Positions 9,746-18,610 of a stretch of DNA of 42,807 bases are shown here, piece by piece (position 1 is the first letter of the stretch; each line of letters starts with the position of its first letter). Both the position numbers and the translations under genes were made by a program. The notes under the pieces were generated by a model that saw only the letters and a list, made by a program, of their open reading frames with translations, searched no databases and was not told the DNA's origin. The DNA is from Candidatus Paenibacillus intestinavium (GTDB taxonomy: Bacteria > Bacillota > Bacilli > Paenibacillales > Paenibacillaceae), in the NCBI GenBank assembly GCA_019113605.1, contig DXHF01000228.1, positions 1 to 42,807 of the forward strand, given 5' to 3'.

Positions 9746-9774
9746 ATTATAGGTTGTACGTACAAGTGTGTCAC
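9746..9774 (-). promoter_or_regulatory. araD promoter with embedded AraR operator
   Basis: On the minus strand a -35 box GTGACA (9769-9774) and a perfect -10 box TATAAT (9746-9751) are separated by 17 bp. The spacer contains the perfect 12-bp palindrome TTGTACGTACAA (9754-9765), the AraR operator core. Repressor bound here would occlude RNA polymerase; arabinose should relieve it. Confidence 0.85.
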
Positions 9775-9943
9775 TATGTTTTTGTTATTTATTTTCAACA
9801 TCTTATAAATACAGCACTTTTGAAGGTACTGCCATCACTTCTGAATGTATAACCCTGCTTCATTGCAGAGATATTAATTAAAAAAGTATATTGAGAAATA
9901 GTCTGGTCCAAGCCTAGCGATAGTATTGCAATGATTGTTGCAG

Positions 9944-11050
9944 CTATACGTAATAAGGTTTGCTCGTTGATTCGCGTATAACAAGTTCAGGTGAATATAC
10001 TTTATCTTCAATAGTTACACCTACACCCTGTTCAACAATTTGCATAAGCATTTGCACCGCATCTCTTCCCATCTGTGTCTTAGGGTGAGCAATTGTCGTC
10101 AGCTTTACTTCTGTTGCTATCGCTAAATTGGCATCGTCAAACCCTACAATAGACAGATGTTCAGGCACTTGTAGCTCTTCTTGTCTTACAATATCGAGCA
10201 TTTTCACAGCTAATTCATCGTTATAGCAAACGATCGCTGTTGGTCTTTCAGCTGCATTTTGTTTCAACAATTGGTGCAATGCATGGGCAGGTACCGTTTC
10301 CTTTTCTTCCGAGCTGTAGCGCAATATATAGTCACTCGATATACTTAACCCTTGCTCTTTGAACGCTCTTACGAAGCCCTTCATACGGCGAATCCCTTGA
10401 AAGTCATCTGTTTTGAAAAATCCTGCCACTCTGCGGTGTCCTAGATCGATGAGATGCTTAGCCGCGCGATAGCCGCCCAATTCATCATCAATTCGGAGGC
10501 ATGGTGCATCGACTTCACTATATCTTTCATTGAGCATTACATAAGGAATACGTAAGGAGTCAAGCGCGAGAAAATAGGAATAGTTAGGATTCCCTTCGGC
10601 GCTTTTCGTAGGTTCTATAATTAACCCCGTTAATTGCTCACGCAGCATTGATTCTAAGCTTTGCTTTTCTTTATGTTTTTCATTGTCTGTACTCGCTAAT
10701 AAAAGTCTAGCACCACGTTCACGTACACTTGCTTCGACTCCTCTAACGATCGTAGGGAAAATGTAATCAGATATATATGTAGTAATTAATCCAATCGTCA
10801 TCCCTGCTCCATTATTACGATTGGAGCTAGCCGAATGCTCTGCTACAAATGTTCCTTTGCCCTGTTCCTTATATAGCCAACCTTCTTGTTCTAGTTCACC
10901 TAATGCTTGTCTTATTGTTTGCCTGCTCATATCAAATTGTTTTACAATTTCGTTCTCAGACGGAAGCTTTTTATGAGGAGCATATTGTCCCGTCATGATC
11001 CAACGCAATATTTCTTCTTTAACTTGAATATATTTCGGGGTCTCTTTCAT
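9944..11050 (-). CDS. araR: arabinose operon repressor AraR (GntR/LacI hybrid)
   Basis: Regulator of 368 residues with the chimaeric architecture of AraR: an N-terminal GntR-type winged helix (about 1-70; KLPSENEIVKQFDMSRQTIRQAL) fused to a LacI/GalR-type sugar-binding domain (about 85-365; SIVGFDDANLAIATEVKLTTI). L-arabinose is the known inducer in Bacillus subtilis. The ATG at 11050 follows GAGGTG. An AraR-type palindrome overlaps its own -35 region, so it is probably autoregulated. It is transcribed in the same direction as araDB, which has its own promoter. Confidence 0.95.
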   Translation of the reverse strand: MKETPKYIQVKEEILRWIMTGQYAPHKKLPSENEIVKQFDMSRQTIRQALGELEQEGWLYKEQGKGTFVAEHSASSNRNNGAGMTIGLITTYISDYIFPTIVRGVEASVRERGARLLLASTDNEKHKEKQSLESMLREQLTGLIIEPTKSAEGNPNYSYFLALDSLRIPYVMLNERYSEVDAPCLRIDDELGGYRAAKHLIDLGHRRVAGFFKTDDFQGIRRMKGFVRAFKEQGLSISSDYILRYSSEEKETVPAHALHQLLKQNAAERPTAIVCYNDELAVKMLDIVRQEELQVPEHLSIVGFDDANLAIATEVKLTTIAHPKTQMGRDAVQMLMQIVEQGVGVTIEDKVYSPELVIRESTSKPYYV

Positions 11051-11086
11051 CCGTACACCTCATGCGCTTATTAGTTGTATGGTTTT

Positions 11087-11117
11087 AGTATAGCATAGCG
11101 TTAACTTGTACGTACAA
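11087..11117 (-). promoter_or_regulatory. araR promoter and AraR operator
   Basis: An extended -10 box TGCTATACT (hexamer 11087-11092 on the minus strand) lies about 35 nt before the araR start. The perfect palindrome TTGTACGTACAA (11106-11117) overlaps the expected -35 region, which would be TTGTAC with a 19-bp spacer. This is the same core as the operator of the araD promoter and implies autorepression. Confidence 0.8.
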
Positions 11118-11141
11118 TAGGAGTCCGCTACGGGAATAGAT

Positions 11142-11275
11142 CGGAGACCGCTCCGAGAACTAATTGCTATTACGATCGCCGTTGTACTCGGATTATTGTA
11201 ATACGAATAACGGTATAAATCCGAGTACAAAAACGAATGCTTCGCTTCTCCACTAGCAATTAGTTCTCTCCGCTA
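11142..11275. repeat. long imperfect palindrome in an intergenic region
   Basis: Nested inverted repeats: a 14-bp perfect pair GAGAACTAATTGCT (11155-11168) with 11255-11268, and an inner 13-bp perfect pair TTGTACTCGGATT (11182-11194) with 11218-11230. A small hairpin CGGAG/CTCCG (11142-11155) lies at one end. A related stretch recurs at about 11558-11580 (CTAGCGATTTGGCTCTCCGC against CTAGCAATTAGTTCTCTCCG). It resembles a miniature palindromic repeat element. No transposase or target duplication was found. The rest of the 11118-11716 gap shows no convincing gene. Confidence 0.6.
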
Positions 11276-11716
11276 GGACGCAGGTGAAAGGATAAAAACA
11301 AAGTCACTTTATTCTCTATTGTGCGAGAGTGCGCGCTTGGAGACAAACTAGAGCACTTTTACTTCTATTTCACTCGAAAGCTAGTTTTCAGAGCTAACAA
11401 ATCTATTGTCTATTCGCTCTATAACACCATTTTTGGTGCTACAGACTTTCATTCTCTCCATTTCCTTATTAAGCTCAATGTAGTCAGCTTCTTGTTCTGT
11501 TCTTCCAAAAACTTATACTTTCTAACTATGTGGACAAAAGTGAACACTATCGCTTTCCCACTAGCGATTTGGCTCTCCGCTATATCTAGGAGCAAACATG
11601 GGCATAAGTTTCTCCTCAATTTGAAGCAAACTGCATCCCCATGAAAATTTGCATAAAAAAATGTATAACTTCTGAAAAATATCGAACCCTATAAAATGAA
11701 TGTTGTATGAACTTCG

Positions 11717-11745
11717 TTGACATCCGTTGCAGTTTGTAATAACTT
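11717..11745 (+). promoter_or_regulatory. possible trxB promoter
   Basis: TTGACA (11717-11722) is followed after 17 bp by TAACTT (11740-11745), a weak -10 match. It lies about 70 nt before trxB. The -35 box is perfect, but the -10 box is poor. Confidence 0.35.
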
Positions 11746-11812
11746 AGAAAGATAAGAACTGTGATTATTTTCATTACAGTTACAGACTAGAATTATTTCG
11801 GAGGAATCTATT

Positions 11813-12733
11813 ATGTATAAAACAGTTATTATCGGAACGGGTCCTGCTGGACTAACAGCTGCAATTTACTTAGCTCGTGCAAATATGGAGCCTGTTGTCA
11901 TCGAAGGCTGGCAACCAGGTGGTCAATTAACAACGACTACTGAAATCGAGAACTTCCCTGGCTTCCCTGAAGGTATTCTTGGTTCGGAGCTTATGTCTAA
12001 CATGCGTAAGCAAGCTGAACGTTTCGGTGCTACTTTCAAAACAGGGTCAGTAAAAAGTGTTGATATGAGCAAACGTCCTTTCGTATTAGATGTTGAGGGC
12101 ATGGGAGAAGTTATAGCGGAATCTGTTATTATTTCTACTGGTGCTTCTGCCAAATATCTTGGAATTCCAGGTGAGCAAGACAATATCGGTCGTGGCGTAA
12201 GTACTTGTGCTACTTGCGATGGATTCTTCTTCCGCGGCAAAAAACTCGTTATTATTGGTGGCGGAGATTCCTCTATGGAGGAAGCTGGCTTCCTAACTAA
12301 ATTTGCATCTTCAGTAACTGTCGTCAATCGTCGTACTGAGCTACGTGCTTCGAAAATTATGCAAGACCGTGCTCGTGCTAATGAAAAAATCGAGTGGGCA
12401 CTTAACCGCACACCGGTTGAAGTTCTTGCTAATGGCATGGGTGTTACAGGTCTTAAAGTTCTTAATAATGAGACTGGTGAAGAGGAAATTATCGAAACTG
12501 ATGGCGTATTTATTGCAATCGGCCATACTCCTAACACTGGATTCCTTGACGGACAAATTACGACTGACGAGAGTGGCTATATTATCGTAAAACCTGGTAC
12601 AACGACGACAAATATCCCTGGCGTGTTCGCTTGTGGTGACGTACAAGACTCGACTTACCGTCAAGCGATTACAGCAGCAGGTACTGGCTGTATGGCAGCA
12701 CTTGAAGCCGAACGCTTCCTAGAAGGTCTTTAA
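11813..12733 (+). CDS. trxB: thioredoxin reductase
   Basis: FAD- and NADPH-dependent enzyme of 306 residues that keeps thioredoxin reduced in the cytosol. It shows the N-terminal FAD-binding GTGPAGLTAAIYLARA, the redox-active CATC (132-135), the NADPH-binding GGGDSSMEEA and the C-terminal FACGDVQDSTYRQAITAAGTG. GGAGGA lies upstream of the ATG at good spacing. It is a single-gene unit with a terminator directly after it. It is a core gene and probably unrelated to the sugar genes on either side. Confidence 0.97.
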   Translation: MYKTVIIGTGPAGLTAAIYLARANMEPVVIEGWQPGGQLTTTTEIENFPGFPEGILGSELMSNMRKQAERFGATFKTGSVKSVDMSKRPFVLDVEGMGEVIAESVIISTGASAKYLGIPGEQDNIGRGVSTCATCDGFFFRGKKLVIIGGGDSSMEEAGFLTKFASSVTVVNRRTELRASKIMQDRARANEKIEWALNRTPVEVLANGMGVTGLKVLNNETGEEEIIETDGVFIAIGHTPNTGFLDGQITTDESGYIIVKPGTTTTNIPGVFACGDVQDSTYRQAITAAGTGCMAALEAERFLEGL

Positions 12734-12761
12734 AAATAATTACTTCAATTCATAAATAAAA

Positions 12762-12815
12762 GGATGACAGATTTGCTACGCAATAAACTGCGTAACAAGA
12801 CTGTCATCCCTTTTT
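12762..12815 (+). terminator. trxB terminator
   Basis: The arms GGATGACAG (12762-12770) and CTGTCATCC (12801-12809) enclose an inner TACGCA/TGCGTA stem and are followed by a T run. It lies between convergent genes and may serve both strands. Confidence 0.85.
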
Positions 12816-12878
12816 GTTTCCCTCTAATAATGTAATATTTAGTGCGTCTGTACTTCAGCTTTCTTCCGCCTTCGTGCG

Positions 12879-13679
12879 TTAGCTTAAATCCACTATACTT
12901 CCTGCTTTCACTTCAATAGGCTTGTCCTGTACACTTATCCAAACATCAGTAGCAGTAGGGTTATGCACAACATGGCAATTCATCGTAAAGCGTAATGCTT
13001 GTAGCGCCTTCGTATATGCGACAATCTCAGCATTAGTTGCATACCATATATCATTGTTCCCTCCAACTTTTTCACCAAATCGCTCAATAAGCTCCCAATT
13101 TTGATCATTCTCGAATTCATAGCTATGTCCCCATACATAAAGTAAACTCATTCTCGAATGTCTCTGATTTACATTCAAGAATTGATCTGCTGCATCAAGC
13201 ATTTGTTTATGGTGACATGTTGGATGCCATTCTAACTTATTTTCAGGCATATGAAATCCTCCATGACTAGCGACAGTCCGAGCATATTCTATACCGATGG
13301 ATTGAAGTTGCTCCTTGACAGAATCATTATACGTGCCAAATGGATAACTCATCCCTCTAATCGGATAACGAACTAGTTCCTCTAACACATGACGATCCTG
13401 CACGACTTGATAAATGATTTGTTCCTGCGGTGACTGTTCAAGGAATGGATGATGTGTCGTATGAACAGAAACTTCATGCCCTTGAAATAACTTTGCAACC
13501 TCACTTGCTTCCAGATAGCTCTCACGGCCCAAAAACCCACTATTTAGATGAAAAGTTCCCTTTAACCCATAATCATTAAAGAGCTTTACTAACCTACGAT
13601 CATACTCTCTACCATCATCAAAACTTAGTGTTATCGCTTTTGCCACACCTTGTGGAAAACGATCAAAGCGAATATTCAT
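12879..13679 (-). CDS. polysaccharide deacetylase family protein (CE4), cytosolic
   Basis: 266-residue protein with the NodB fold. It has the catalytic and metal motif SFDDG near residue 20, a His-rich VHTTHHPF that fits the second metal motif (H-x3-H), then MSYPFGTYN and YVWGHSYEF as the later motifs. There is no signal peptide, so it should act inside the cell, unlike peptidoglycan deacetylases. The start at 13679 follows AAGGAGG; a longer frame would begin upstream of that site. A cre-like site lies 43 nt upstream. The substrate is unknown: N-acetylated sugars or oligosaccharides are possible. It stands alone, convergent with trxB. Confidence 0.85.
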   Translation of the reverse strand: MNIRFDRFPQGVAKAITLSFDDGREYDRRLVKLFNDYGLKGTFHLNSGFLGRESYLEASEVAKLFQGHEVSVHTTHHPFLEQSPQEQIIYQVVQDRHVLEELVRYPIRGMSYPFGTYNDSVKEQLQSIGIEYARTVASHGGFHMPENKLEWHPTCHHKQMLDAADQFLNVNQRHSRMSLLYVWGHSYEFENDQNWELIERFGEKVGGNNDIWYATNAEIVAYTKALQALRFTMNCHVVHNPTATDVWISVQDKPIEVKAGSIVDLS

Positions 13680-13721
13680 TATTACTACCTCCTTAACATT
13701 CCTTGTCAATGACCATGAACT

Positions 13722-13736
13722 AGTAAACGCTTACAG
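13722..13736 (-). promoter_or_regulatory. cre-like site (CcpA) upstream of the deacetylase gene
   Basis: On the minus strand CTGTAAGCGTTTACT matches the cre consensus WTGNAANCGNWNNCW at every defined position except the first. Carbon catabolite control of the deacetylase gene is therefore likely. The remaining sequence to about 13944 shows no clear gene. Confidence 0.6.
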
Positions 13737-13944
13737 TTTTATCATAATCCACACCAACCGAAACTGTAAATATGCAAACAACAATGCAATATATATAGGA
13801 GAATTTATGCGAGTAAATCTACGAAATTCCCTTTACAAATTGGTCCCCTTCCCTTGATCCTGTTATTACAAAAGTCTTACGCCCTATTAAGCGAATGGGT
13901 ACTAGTAATCATTCGATATTTTTAACAGTTAAGTAAATTTCCAA

Positions 13945-14044
13945 TTGCAAATTTTTCAGGCAATTGATACAATAGCCTCAAATAAAAAGGCAATGAATCT
14001 ACGGATTCAACCTCGTGCAATTAAGCGAGGTTGAATCCTTTTTT
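13945..14044 (+). promoter_or_regulatory. promoter-leader-terminator module 1 (attenuator-like) for a GH13 gene
   Basis: Promoter TTGCAA (13945-13950), 17 bp, TGA-TACAAT (-10 at 13968-13973). The motif AAGGCAATG (13987-13995) starts 13 nt after the -10 box. Next comes a 6-bp hairpin TGAATC-TACG-GATTCA (13994-14009), whose 3' arm overlaps a perfect 13-bp stem, GGATTCAACCTCG (14003-14015) with 14026-14038, followed by six T. A strong terminator between promoter and gene implies regulated readthrough. Three more copies occur at 16647, 31703 (minus strand) and 37141. Confidence 0.8.
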
Positions 14045-14078
14045 GTATCTAAATTTCATATAAAGGAGCATGATGACC

Positions 14079-15824
14079 ATGAATTACGAAGCTATTTATC
14101 ACAGAAGTCAACTGAATTGGGCATACGCTTATGACAAACAAACTTTACATATTCGCTTGCGTTCGAAAAAAAATGATCTAACTGAGGTCACCCTTCATTC
14201 AGGCGATAAATATGGCTGGGATCACACAAATGCCTCTACCCCGATGAAAAAATTAGCTTCCGATCAGCTCTTTGACTATTGGCAAGGAGAGATACAACCA
14301 CAATACAAAAGAACTGTCTATTATTTCGAATTACATGATGGAACTGAAACGATATTTTTACTGGAAAAAGGCTTTGTAGAACAGCAGCCTGATCGTATCT
14401 ACGAAGGATTATTTGACTTCCCTTACCTTAATCCCATTGATGTGATGACTCCGCCAGAATGGGTGAAGGATGCTGTCTTTTATCAAATCTTCCCTGAAAG
14501 ATTTGCTAATGGCGATCCATCCAACGATCCAGAGGGTGTGCTTCCATGGGGTGGTGTTCCTACGCCGACAAATTTCTTCGGCGGAGACCTACAGGGTGTA
14601 ATCGATCATCTTGATTACTTATCCGAGCTTGGCATTAATGCGATATATTTCACTCCTGTATTCGAAGCAACGACCAATCATAAATATGATACGAGAGATT
14701 ATTTCAAAGTAGATCCGCATTTCGGCACAAATGAAACATTGAAGCAGCTGGTCGATGCCTGTCATGACAGAGGTATTCGTGTATTACTAGATGCTGTATT
14801 CAATCATTCTGGCAAAACATTCGAGCCATTCGTTGATTTGCTAGCAAACGGTCCCGATTCTCCATATAAAGACTGGTTTCATATTCGTCAGTGGCCACTT
14901 GAAGTTAAAGATGGAATACCTACGTACGAGACATTCGCTTTCGAACCAATTATGCCAAAATTAAATACGGAAAACCAAGCAGTTAAGGAGTATCTTCTTA
15001 ATGTCGCCAAATTTTGGATTGATGAAATCGGTATTGACGGATGGCGCTTAGATGTAGCGAATGAAGTAGATCATCAATTTTGGCGTGAGTTCCGCACCAC
15101 AGTGAAATCTGCTAATCCAGAAGCATATATACTAGGAGAGATTATGCATGATTCTATGCCTTGGCTACAGGGAGATCAATTCGATGCCGTGATGAACTAT
15201 CCATTTACCAATGCTCTACTTAATTTCTTTGCTCATGGAAAAATCAATACCGATGAATTTGCTAGTGCTATTCAAGCTCAGATCAGTAGCTATCCATTAC
15301 AAATTACCGAGGCATCCTTCAATCTGATGGGTAGCCATGATACTACTCGCTTGCTAACATTATGTAACGGTAATAAAGAACGATTGAAGTTAGCCTATTT
15401 GTTCGAACTTACTTTCTATGGCGTACCTTGTATCTATTATGGGGACGAAATCGGCATGGACGGCGGACATGATCCTCTTAATCGAAAATGTATGGAATGG
15501 GACCCGAATAAGCAGGATCTAGAGCTTCTAGCTTTCTTCCAGAACTCAATTAAACTACGCAAGCAATATGATGCACTGCGTACTGGAGAATTGCGCTTCA
15601 TTCCACAAGATAATAAGCAATTACTCGTCTACGAACGCTGGAATGAGGTGGATTCATTTATTATCATTATTAACAATTCCGAGGAACCTACCCATTGTTC
15701 AGTTGCTGTCGAACAAGAACAATGGATCGATATCGTTAATGATCAAACCCTTACTGCAACGTCCAAAGAAGTTCATATCGAGATTGCAGCCTACAACTAT
15801 CGGATTATTAAATCACTACCTTAG
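14079..15824 (+). CDS. cytosolic GH13 cyclomaltodextrinase/neopullulanase, paralogue 1
   Basis: 581-residue alpha-glucan hydrolase of the cyclomaltodextrinase-neopullulanase-maltogenic amylase group (GH13_20). An N-terminal CBM34-like domain (about 1-120) precedes the barrel. Catalytic regions are DAVFNH (238-243), nucleophile Asp325 in [10 protein letters not shown], acid/base Glu354 in ILGEIMHD and Asp421 in [15 protein letters not shown] is the group-typical fifth region. No signal peptide, so it degrades imported cyclodextrins or maltodextrins. The ATG at 14079 is 10 nt after AAGGAG; two earlier in-frame ATGs are too close to it. It is very similar along its whole length to the paralogue at 16778 and controlled by an attenuator-like leader. 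Exact substrate cannot be read from sequence. Confidence 0.93.
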   Translation: MNYEAIYHRSQLNWAYAYDKQTLHIRLRSKKNDLTEVTLHSGDKYGWDHTNASTPMKKLASDQLFDYWQGEIQPQYKRTVYYFELHDGTETIFLLEKGFVEQQPDRIYEGLFDFPYLNPIDVMTPPEWVKDAVFYQIFPERFANGDPSNDPEGVLPWGGVPTPTNFFGGDLQGVIDHLDYLSELGINAIYFTPVFEATTNHKYDTRDYFKVDPHFGTNETLKQLVDACHDRGIRVLLDAVFNHSGKTFEPFVDLLANGPDSPYKDWFHIRQWPLEVKDGIPTYETFAFEPIMPKLNTENQAVKEYLLNVAKFWIDEIGIDGWRLDVANEVDHQFWREFRTTVKSANPEAYILGEIMHDSMPWLQGDQFDAVMNYPFTNALLNFFAHGKINTDEFASAIQAQISSYPLQITEASFNLMGSHDTTRLLTLCNGNKERLKLAYLFELTFYGVPCIYYGDEIGMDGGHDPLNRKCMEWDPNKQDLELLAFFQNSIKLRKQYDALRTGELRFIPQDNKQLLVYERWNEVDSFIIIINNSEEPTHCSVAVEQEQWIDIVNDQTLTATSKEVHIEIAAYNYRIIKSLP

Positions 15825-15837
15825 TTGACTGTTTCAC

Positions 15838-15881
15838 ACAACCCAGTAAACTCTTGAATTTCAAGGGAATTGCTGGGTTGT
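15838..15881 (+). terminator. hairpin between convergent GH13 and PPTase genes
   Basis: ACAACCCAG (15838-15846) pairs with CTGGGTTGT (15873-15881), with extra pairing inside (CTTGAA/TTCAAG). The right arm lies within the last codons of the PPTase gene. The T tract is weak (GTTGTCTGTTTCC), so it may end transcription in both directions, but only moderately well. Confidence 0.55.
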
Positions 15882-16604
15882 CTGTTTCCTAATATTACCG
15901 TCTATACGCTGAACGAGCTCCTCCCATTTCACTTCCTTTATCAACATGGAATATCTGTGACCTCCCTCTACTACAATCGATAGCCAGTGGTTATTAGGCA
16001 AACGATGTGATTCCCAATGATAACCTTCAGCCTCTATTTTTTCTAATGATAATGGTACTTCAATCGAATTCAGTAATCGAGACAGTCCATAACCTTCTGC
16101 CTTTAATCGAGCTTCTTTACGTGTCCAGATCATGCAAAGTATTTCAATTACGTTATAAGGAAGACTGTTTACATAATCTAATTCTCTTGACGTTAGAACG
16201 GAGGTCATAATAGAACGATGATCTTCCCTCACTTGTTCCACATCGATGCCAACCTGCTCTCTATGACCAAAAACTGCTGCAACTATCTCATCTGTATGAG
16301 TAATATTAAAATAAATTTCTTGTCCTTCTGTCCGAATAGAGCTCTTATCAAGTACAGGCTTACCATATGCGTTCTTAATTAGTTTAATTTTATCGCTAGC
16401 AACACCATACTTCTCCCCAATATACTCCTTTACTAAGGCACGTCCCGTAACAAACTCCAACCTCTTACGTTTTGTATGATATCGCTCATATACCCCATTC
16501 TCTTCTTCATCTAATACATATTGAGCTAGCTCTCTATCTTGCCAATCCTTGTGCTTAGGTAACGCTATCCACTGAACCTCGAGAATATTTAATGGTTTAT
16601 CCAT
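15861..16604 (-). CDS. Sfp-type 4'-phosphopantetheinyl transferase
   Basis: 247-residue enzyme that attaches the phosphopantetheine arm of CoA to carrier domains of NRPS or PKS proteins. The family motifs are all present: YFNITHTDEIV near 98-108, the magnesium-binding VGIDVEQV with Asp121 and Glu123, and WTRKEARLKAEGYGL (Trp160, Lys163, Glu164). The ATG at 16604 follows AAAGGTGATG. It is divergent from the second GH13 paralogue and lies 4 kb from the NRPS gene, whose carrier domain (Ser1015) is the obvious local target. Its position between two near-duplicate GH13 genes suggests a local rearrangement. Confidence 0.93.
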   Translation of the reverse strand: MDKPLNILEVQWIALPKHKDWQDRELAQYVLDEEENGVYERYHTKRKRLEFVTGRALVKEYIGEKYGVASDKIKLIKNAYGKPVLDKSSIRTEGQEIYFNITHTDEIVAAVFGHREQVGIDVEQVREDHRSIMTSVLTSRELDYVNSLPYNVIEILCMIWTRKEARLKAEGYGLSRLLNSIEVPLSLEKIEAEGYHWESHRLPNNHWLSIVVEGGHRYSMLIKEVKWEELVQRIDGNIRKQTTQQFP

Positions 16605-16646
16605 TTCATCACCTTTTATATTTTTTTTAATATTTAGTAAATTATG

Positions 16647-16744
16647 TTTGAATTTTTATTCCATACTTGATATAATTAATTCAAATAAAAAGGCAATGAA
16701 TCTCAGGATTCAACCTCGTAACTACGAGGTTGGGTCCTTTTTTT
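16647..16744 (+). promoter_or_regulatory. promoter-leader-terminator module 2
   Basis: -35 TTTGAA (16647-16652), 18 bp, extended -10 TGA-TATAAT (16671-16676). AAGGCAATG (16690-16698) starts 13 nt after the -10 box. A 6-bp hairpin TGAATC-TCAG-GATTCA (16697-16712) overlaps the terminator stem, GGATTCAACCTCGTA (16706-16720) with 16723-16737, then seven T. Two stem pairs have become G-U wobbles relative to module 1, so pairing is kept despite base change. Confidence 0.8.
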
Positions 16745-16777
16745 CGTGTAAAATCACAATAAAGGAGAATGATAACA

Positions 16778-18523
16778 ATGAATTTGGAAGCTATTTACCA
16801 CAGAAGTCAACAAAACTGGGCATACGCTTATGACAAACAAACACTGCATATTCGTCTTCGCACAAAAAAAGATGATCTAACAGAGGTTGTTCTTTATTCC
16901 GGTGATAAATACGGCTGGGAGCACACCGACGCTGTTTCACCTATGAAGAAACTTGCATCAGATGGTTTATTCGACTACTGGGAAGCAGAAATACAGCCTA
17001 AATATAGAAGAACGGTATATTACTTCGAATTGTCTGATGGCACACAAAAGAAATATATGTTAGAGAAGGGGTTTTTCGATCAACATCCCGAAATTAAATA
17101 TGAAGGACTTTTCGACTTCCCATTCCTCAATCCTATTGATGTCATTTCTCCACCTGAATGGGTGAAGGATGCTATTTTTTATCAAATATTTCCTGAAAGA
17201 TTTGCAAACGGTGATCCATCTAATGATCCAGAAGGCGTCCTTCCATGGGGCGGGGCTCCCACTCCTACTAACTTTTTCGGCGGTGATCTACAAGGTGTAA
17301 TGGATCATCTGGATTACTTAACCGAGCTAGGTGTTAATGCAATATATTTCAATCCTGTATTTGAGGCTACAACCAATCATAAATACGATACAAAAGATTA
17401 TTTCAAGGTAGATCCTCACTTTGGCACCAATGAAACTTTAAAGCAGCTAGTTGATGCCTGCCACGATAGAGGCATTCGTGTCCTACTAGATGCTGTATTC
17501 AATCACTGTGGAAAAACATTTGAGCCCTTCGTTGATTTATTAGCAAACGGAGCATCATCACCATATACAGATTGGTTTCATATTCGCCAGTGGCCACTTG
17601 AGGTTCGTGATGGCATCCCTACCTATGACACATTCGGCTTTGAACCCATTATGCCAAAATTCAATACTGAAAATGCTGAAGTCAAAGAGTATCTTCTTAA
17701 CGCAGCAAAATTCTGGATTGAAGAAATTGGAATTGACGGCTGGCGTCTAGATGTTGCGAATGAAGTGGATCATCAGTTCTGGCGTGAGTTCAGAACTGTC
17801 GTTAAAAATGCTAATCCAGAAGCCTATGTATTAGGTGAAATTATGCATGATTCTATGCCTTGGCTTCAAGGCGACCAATTTGATGCCGTTATGAACTATC
17901 CGTTCACTAATGCCCTTCTTAACTTCTTTGCCCATGGAAAAACAGATACAGATAGTTTTTCTAATTCTATTCAATCACAGATTGCTAGCTATCCCCGTCA
18001 AATTACAGAGGCATCCTTCAATCTTTTGGGGAGCCATGATACAACGCGTCTGCTAACTTTATGCAGAGGAAATAAAGAACGCTTAAAGCTAGCTTATTTA
18101 TTCGAACTTACCTTTTATGGAGTGCCATGTATTTATTATGGAGATGAGATTGGAATTGATGGTGAGCATGATCCACATAACCGTAAATGTATGGTATGGG
18201 ATCCTAACAAGCAAGACCAAAATCTCCTTGCCTTCTTCCAAAGCACGATCAAACTTCGTAAGCAATATGCTGCTCTACGAACTGGTGAATTACGCTTTAT
18301 TCCACAAGAAAATAAGCAAATACTTGTCTATGAGCGTTGGAATAAGACAGATTCCTTTATCATCATTATAAATAATTCCGAGAAGCAAGCTCATTGCCAA
18401 CTAGAAGTTGAACAGGAGCAATGGATCGATATCGTTACGAATCAATCTCTAGCTCTAACTCCAGATGGTCTAGTAATCGAACTTCCAGCCTTCGGATATA
18501 GTATTGTTAAAGCTACATTATAA
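16778..18523 (+). CDS. cytosolic GH13 cyclomaltodextrinase/neopullulanase, paralogue 2
   Basis: Same length and architecture as the paralogue at 14079: CBM34-like N-terminus, GH13 barrel with DAVFNH, Asp325, Glu354 and Asp421 in the same positions, and no signal peptide. The usual HSG after region I is HCG here, and the TP of YFTPVFEA is NP. Start at 16778, 10 nt after AAGGAG, as in the other paralogues. Its promoter, leader and first 150 codons are almost identical to those of the gene at 37269, whereas the rest is closer to the gene at 14079. Cytosolic breakdown of cyclodextrins, pullulan fragments or maltodextrins is the likely role. Confidence 0.93.
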   Translation: MNLEAIYHRSQQNWAYAYDKQTLHIRLRTKKDDLTEVVLYSGDKYGWEHTDAVSPMKKLASDGLFDYWEAEIQPKYRRTVYYFELSDGTQKKYMLEKGFFDQHPEIKYEGLFDFPFLNPIDVISPPEWVKDAIFYQIFPERFANGDPSNDPEGVLPWGGAPTPTNFFGGDLQGVMDHLDYLTELGVNAIYFNPVFEATTNHKYDTKDYFKVDPHFGTNETLKQLVDACHDRGIRVLLDAVFNHCGKTFEPFVDLLANGASSPYTDWFHIRQWPLEVRDGIPTYDTFGFEPIMPKFNTENAEVKEYLLNAAKFWIEEIGIDGWRLDVANEVDHQFWREFRTVVKNANPEAYVLGEIMHDSMPWLQGDQFDAVMNYPFTNALLNFFAHGKTDTDSFSNSIQSQIASYPRQITEASFNLLGSHDTTRLLTLCRGNKERLKLAYLFELTFYGVPCIYYGDEIGIDGEHDPHNRKCMVWDPNKQDQNLLAFFQSTIKLRKQYAALRTGELRFIPQENKQILVYERWNKTDSFIIIINNSEKQAHCQLEVEQEQWIDIVTNQSLALTPDGLVIELPAFGYSIVKATL

Positions 18524-18531
18524 CTAATGAT

Positions 18532-18586
18532 AAGAAGAGACAGCATTCCTTTGCACCAATGTGCACCACGAAAGCTGTCTCTTCTT
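18532..18586. terminator. terminator between convergent genes
   Basis: A 13-bp perfect stem, AAGAAGAGACAGC (18532-18544) with 18574-18586, has a GCAC/GTGC inner stem. It lies after GH13 paralogue 2 (plus) and after the last gene of the NRPS operon (minus). The T tract is short on both strands. Confidence 0.7.
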
Positions 18587-18610
18587 TACTTGAGGAATCC
18601 TTGCCAATCC

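Noticed and set aside
11321-11644. 107-residue plus-strand frame between araR and trxB
   Set aside because: No ribosome binding site, low-complexity composition, overlap with repeat-like sequence, and no recognisable domain.
11923-12537. Long antisense frame inside trxB
   Set aside because: A shadow of trxB codon structure; trxB itself has complete family motifs and a good ribosome binding site.
13807-13857. 16-codon frame with AGGAG upstream, before GH13 module 1
   Set aside because: Too short, not repeated at the other three modules, and located upstream of the mapped-looking promoter.
13981-14044. T-box or known riboswitch or RAT antiterminator upstream of the GH13 genes
   Set aside because: Leader of about 60 nt is too short for a T-box or metabolite riboswitch as I know them, and the BglG-type RAT sequence is not present.
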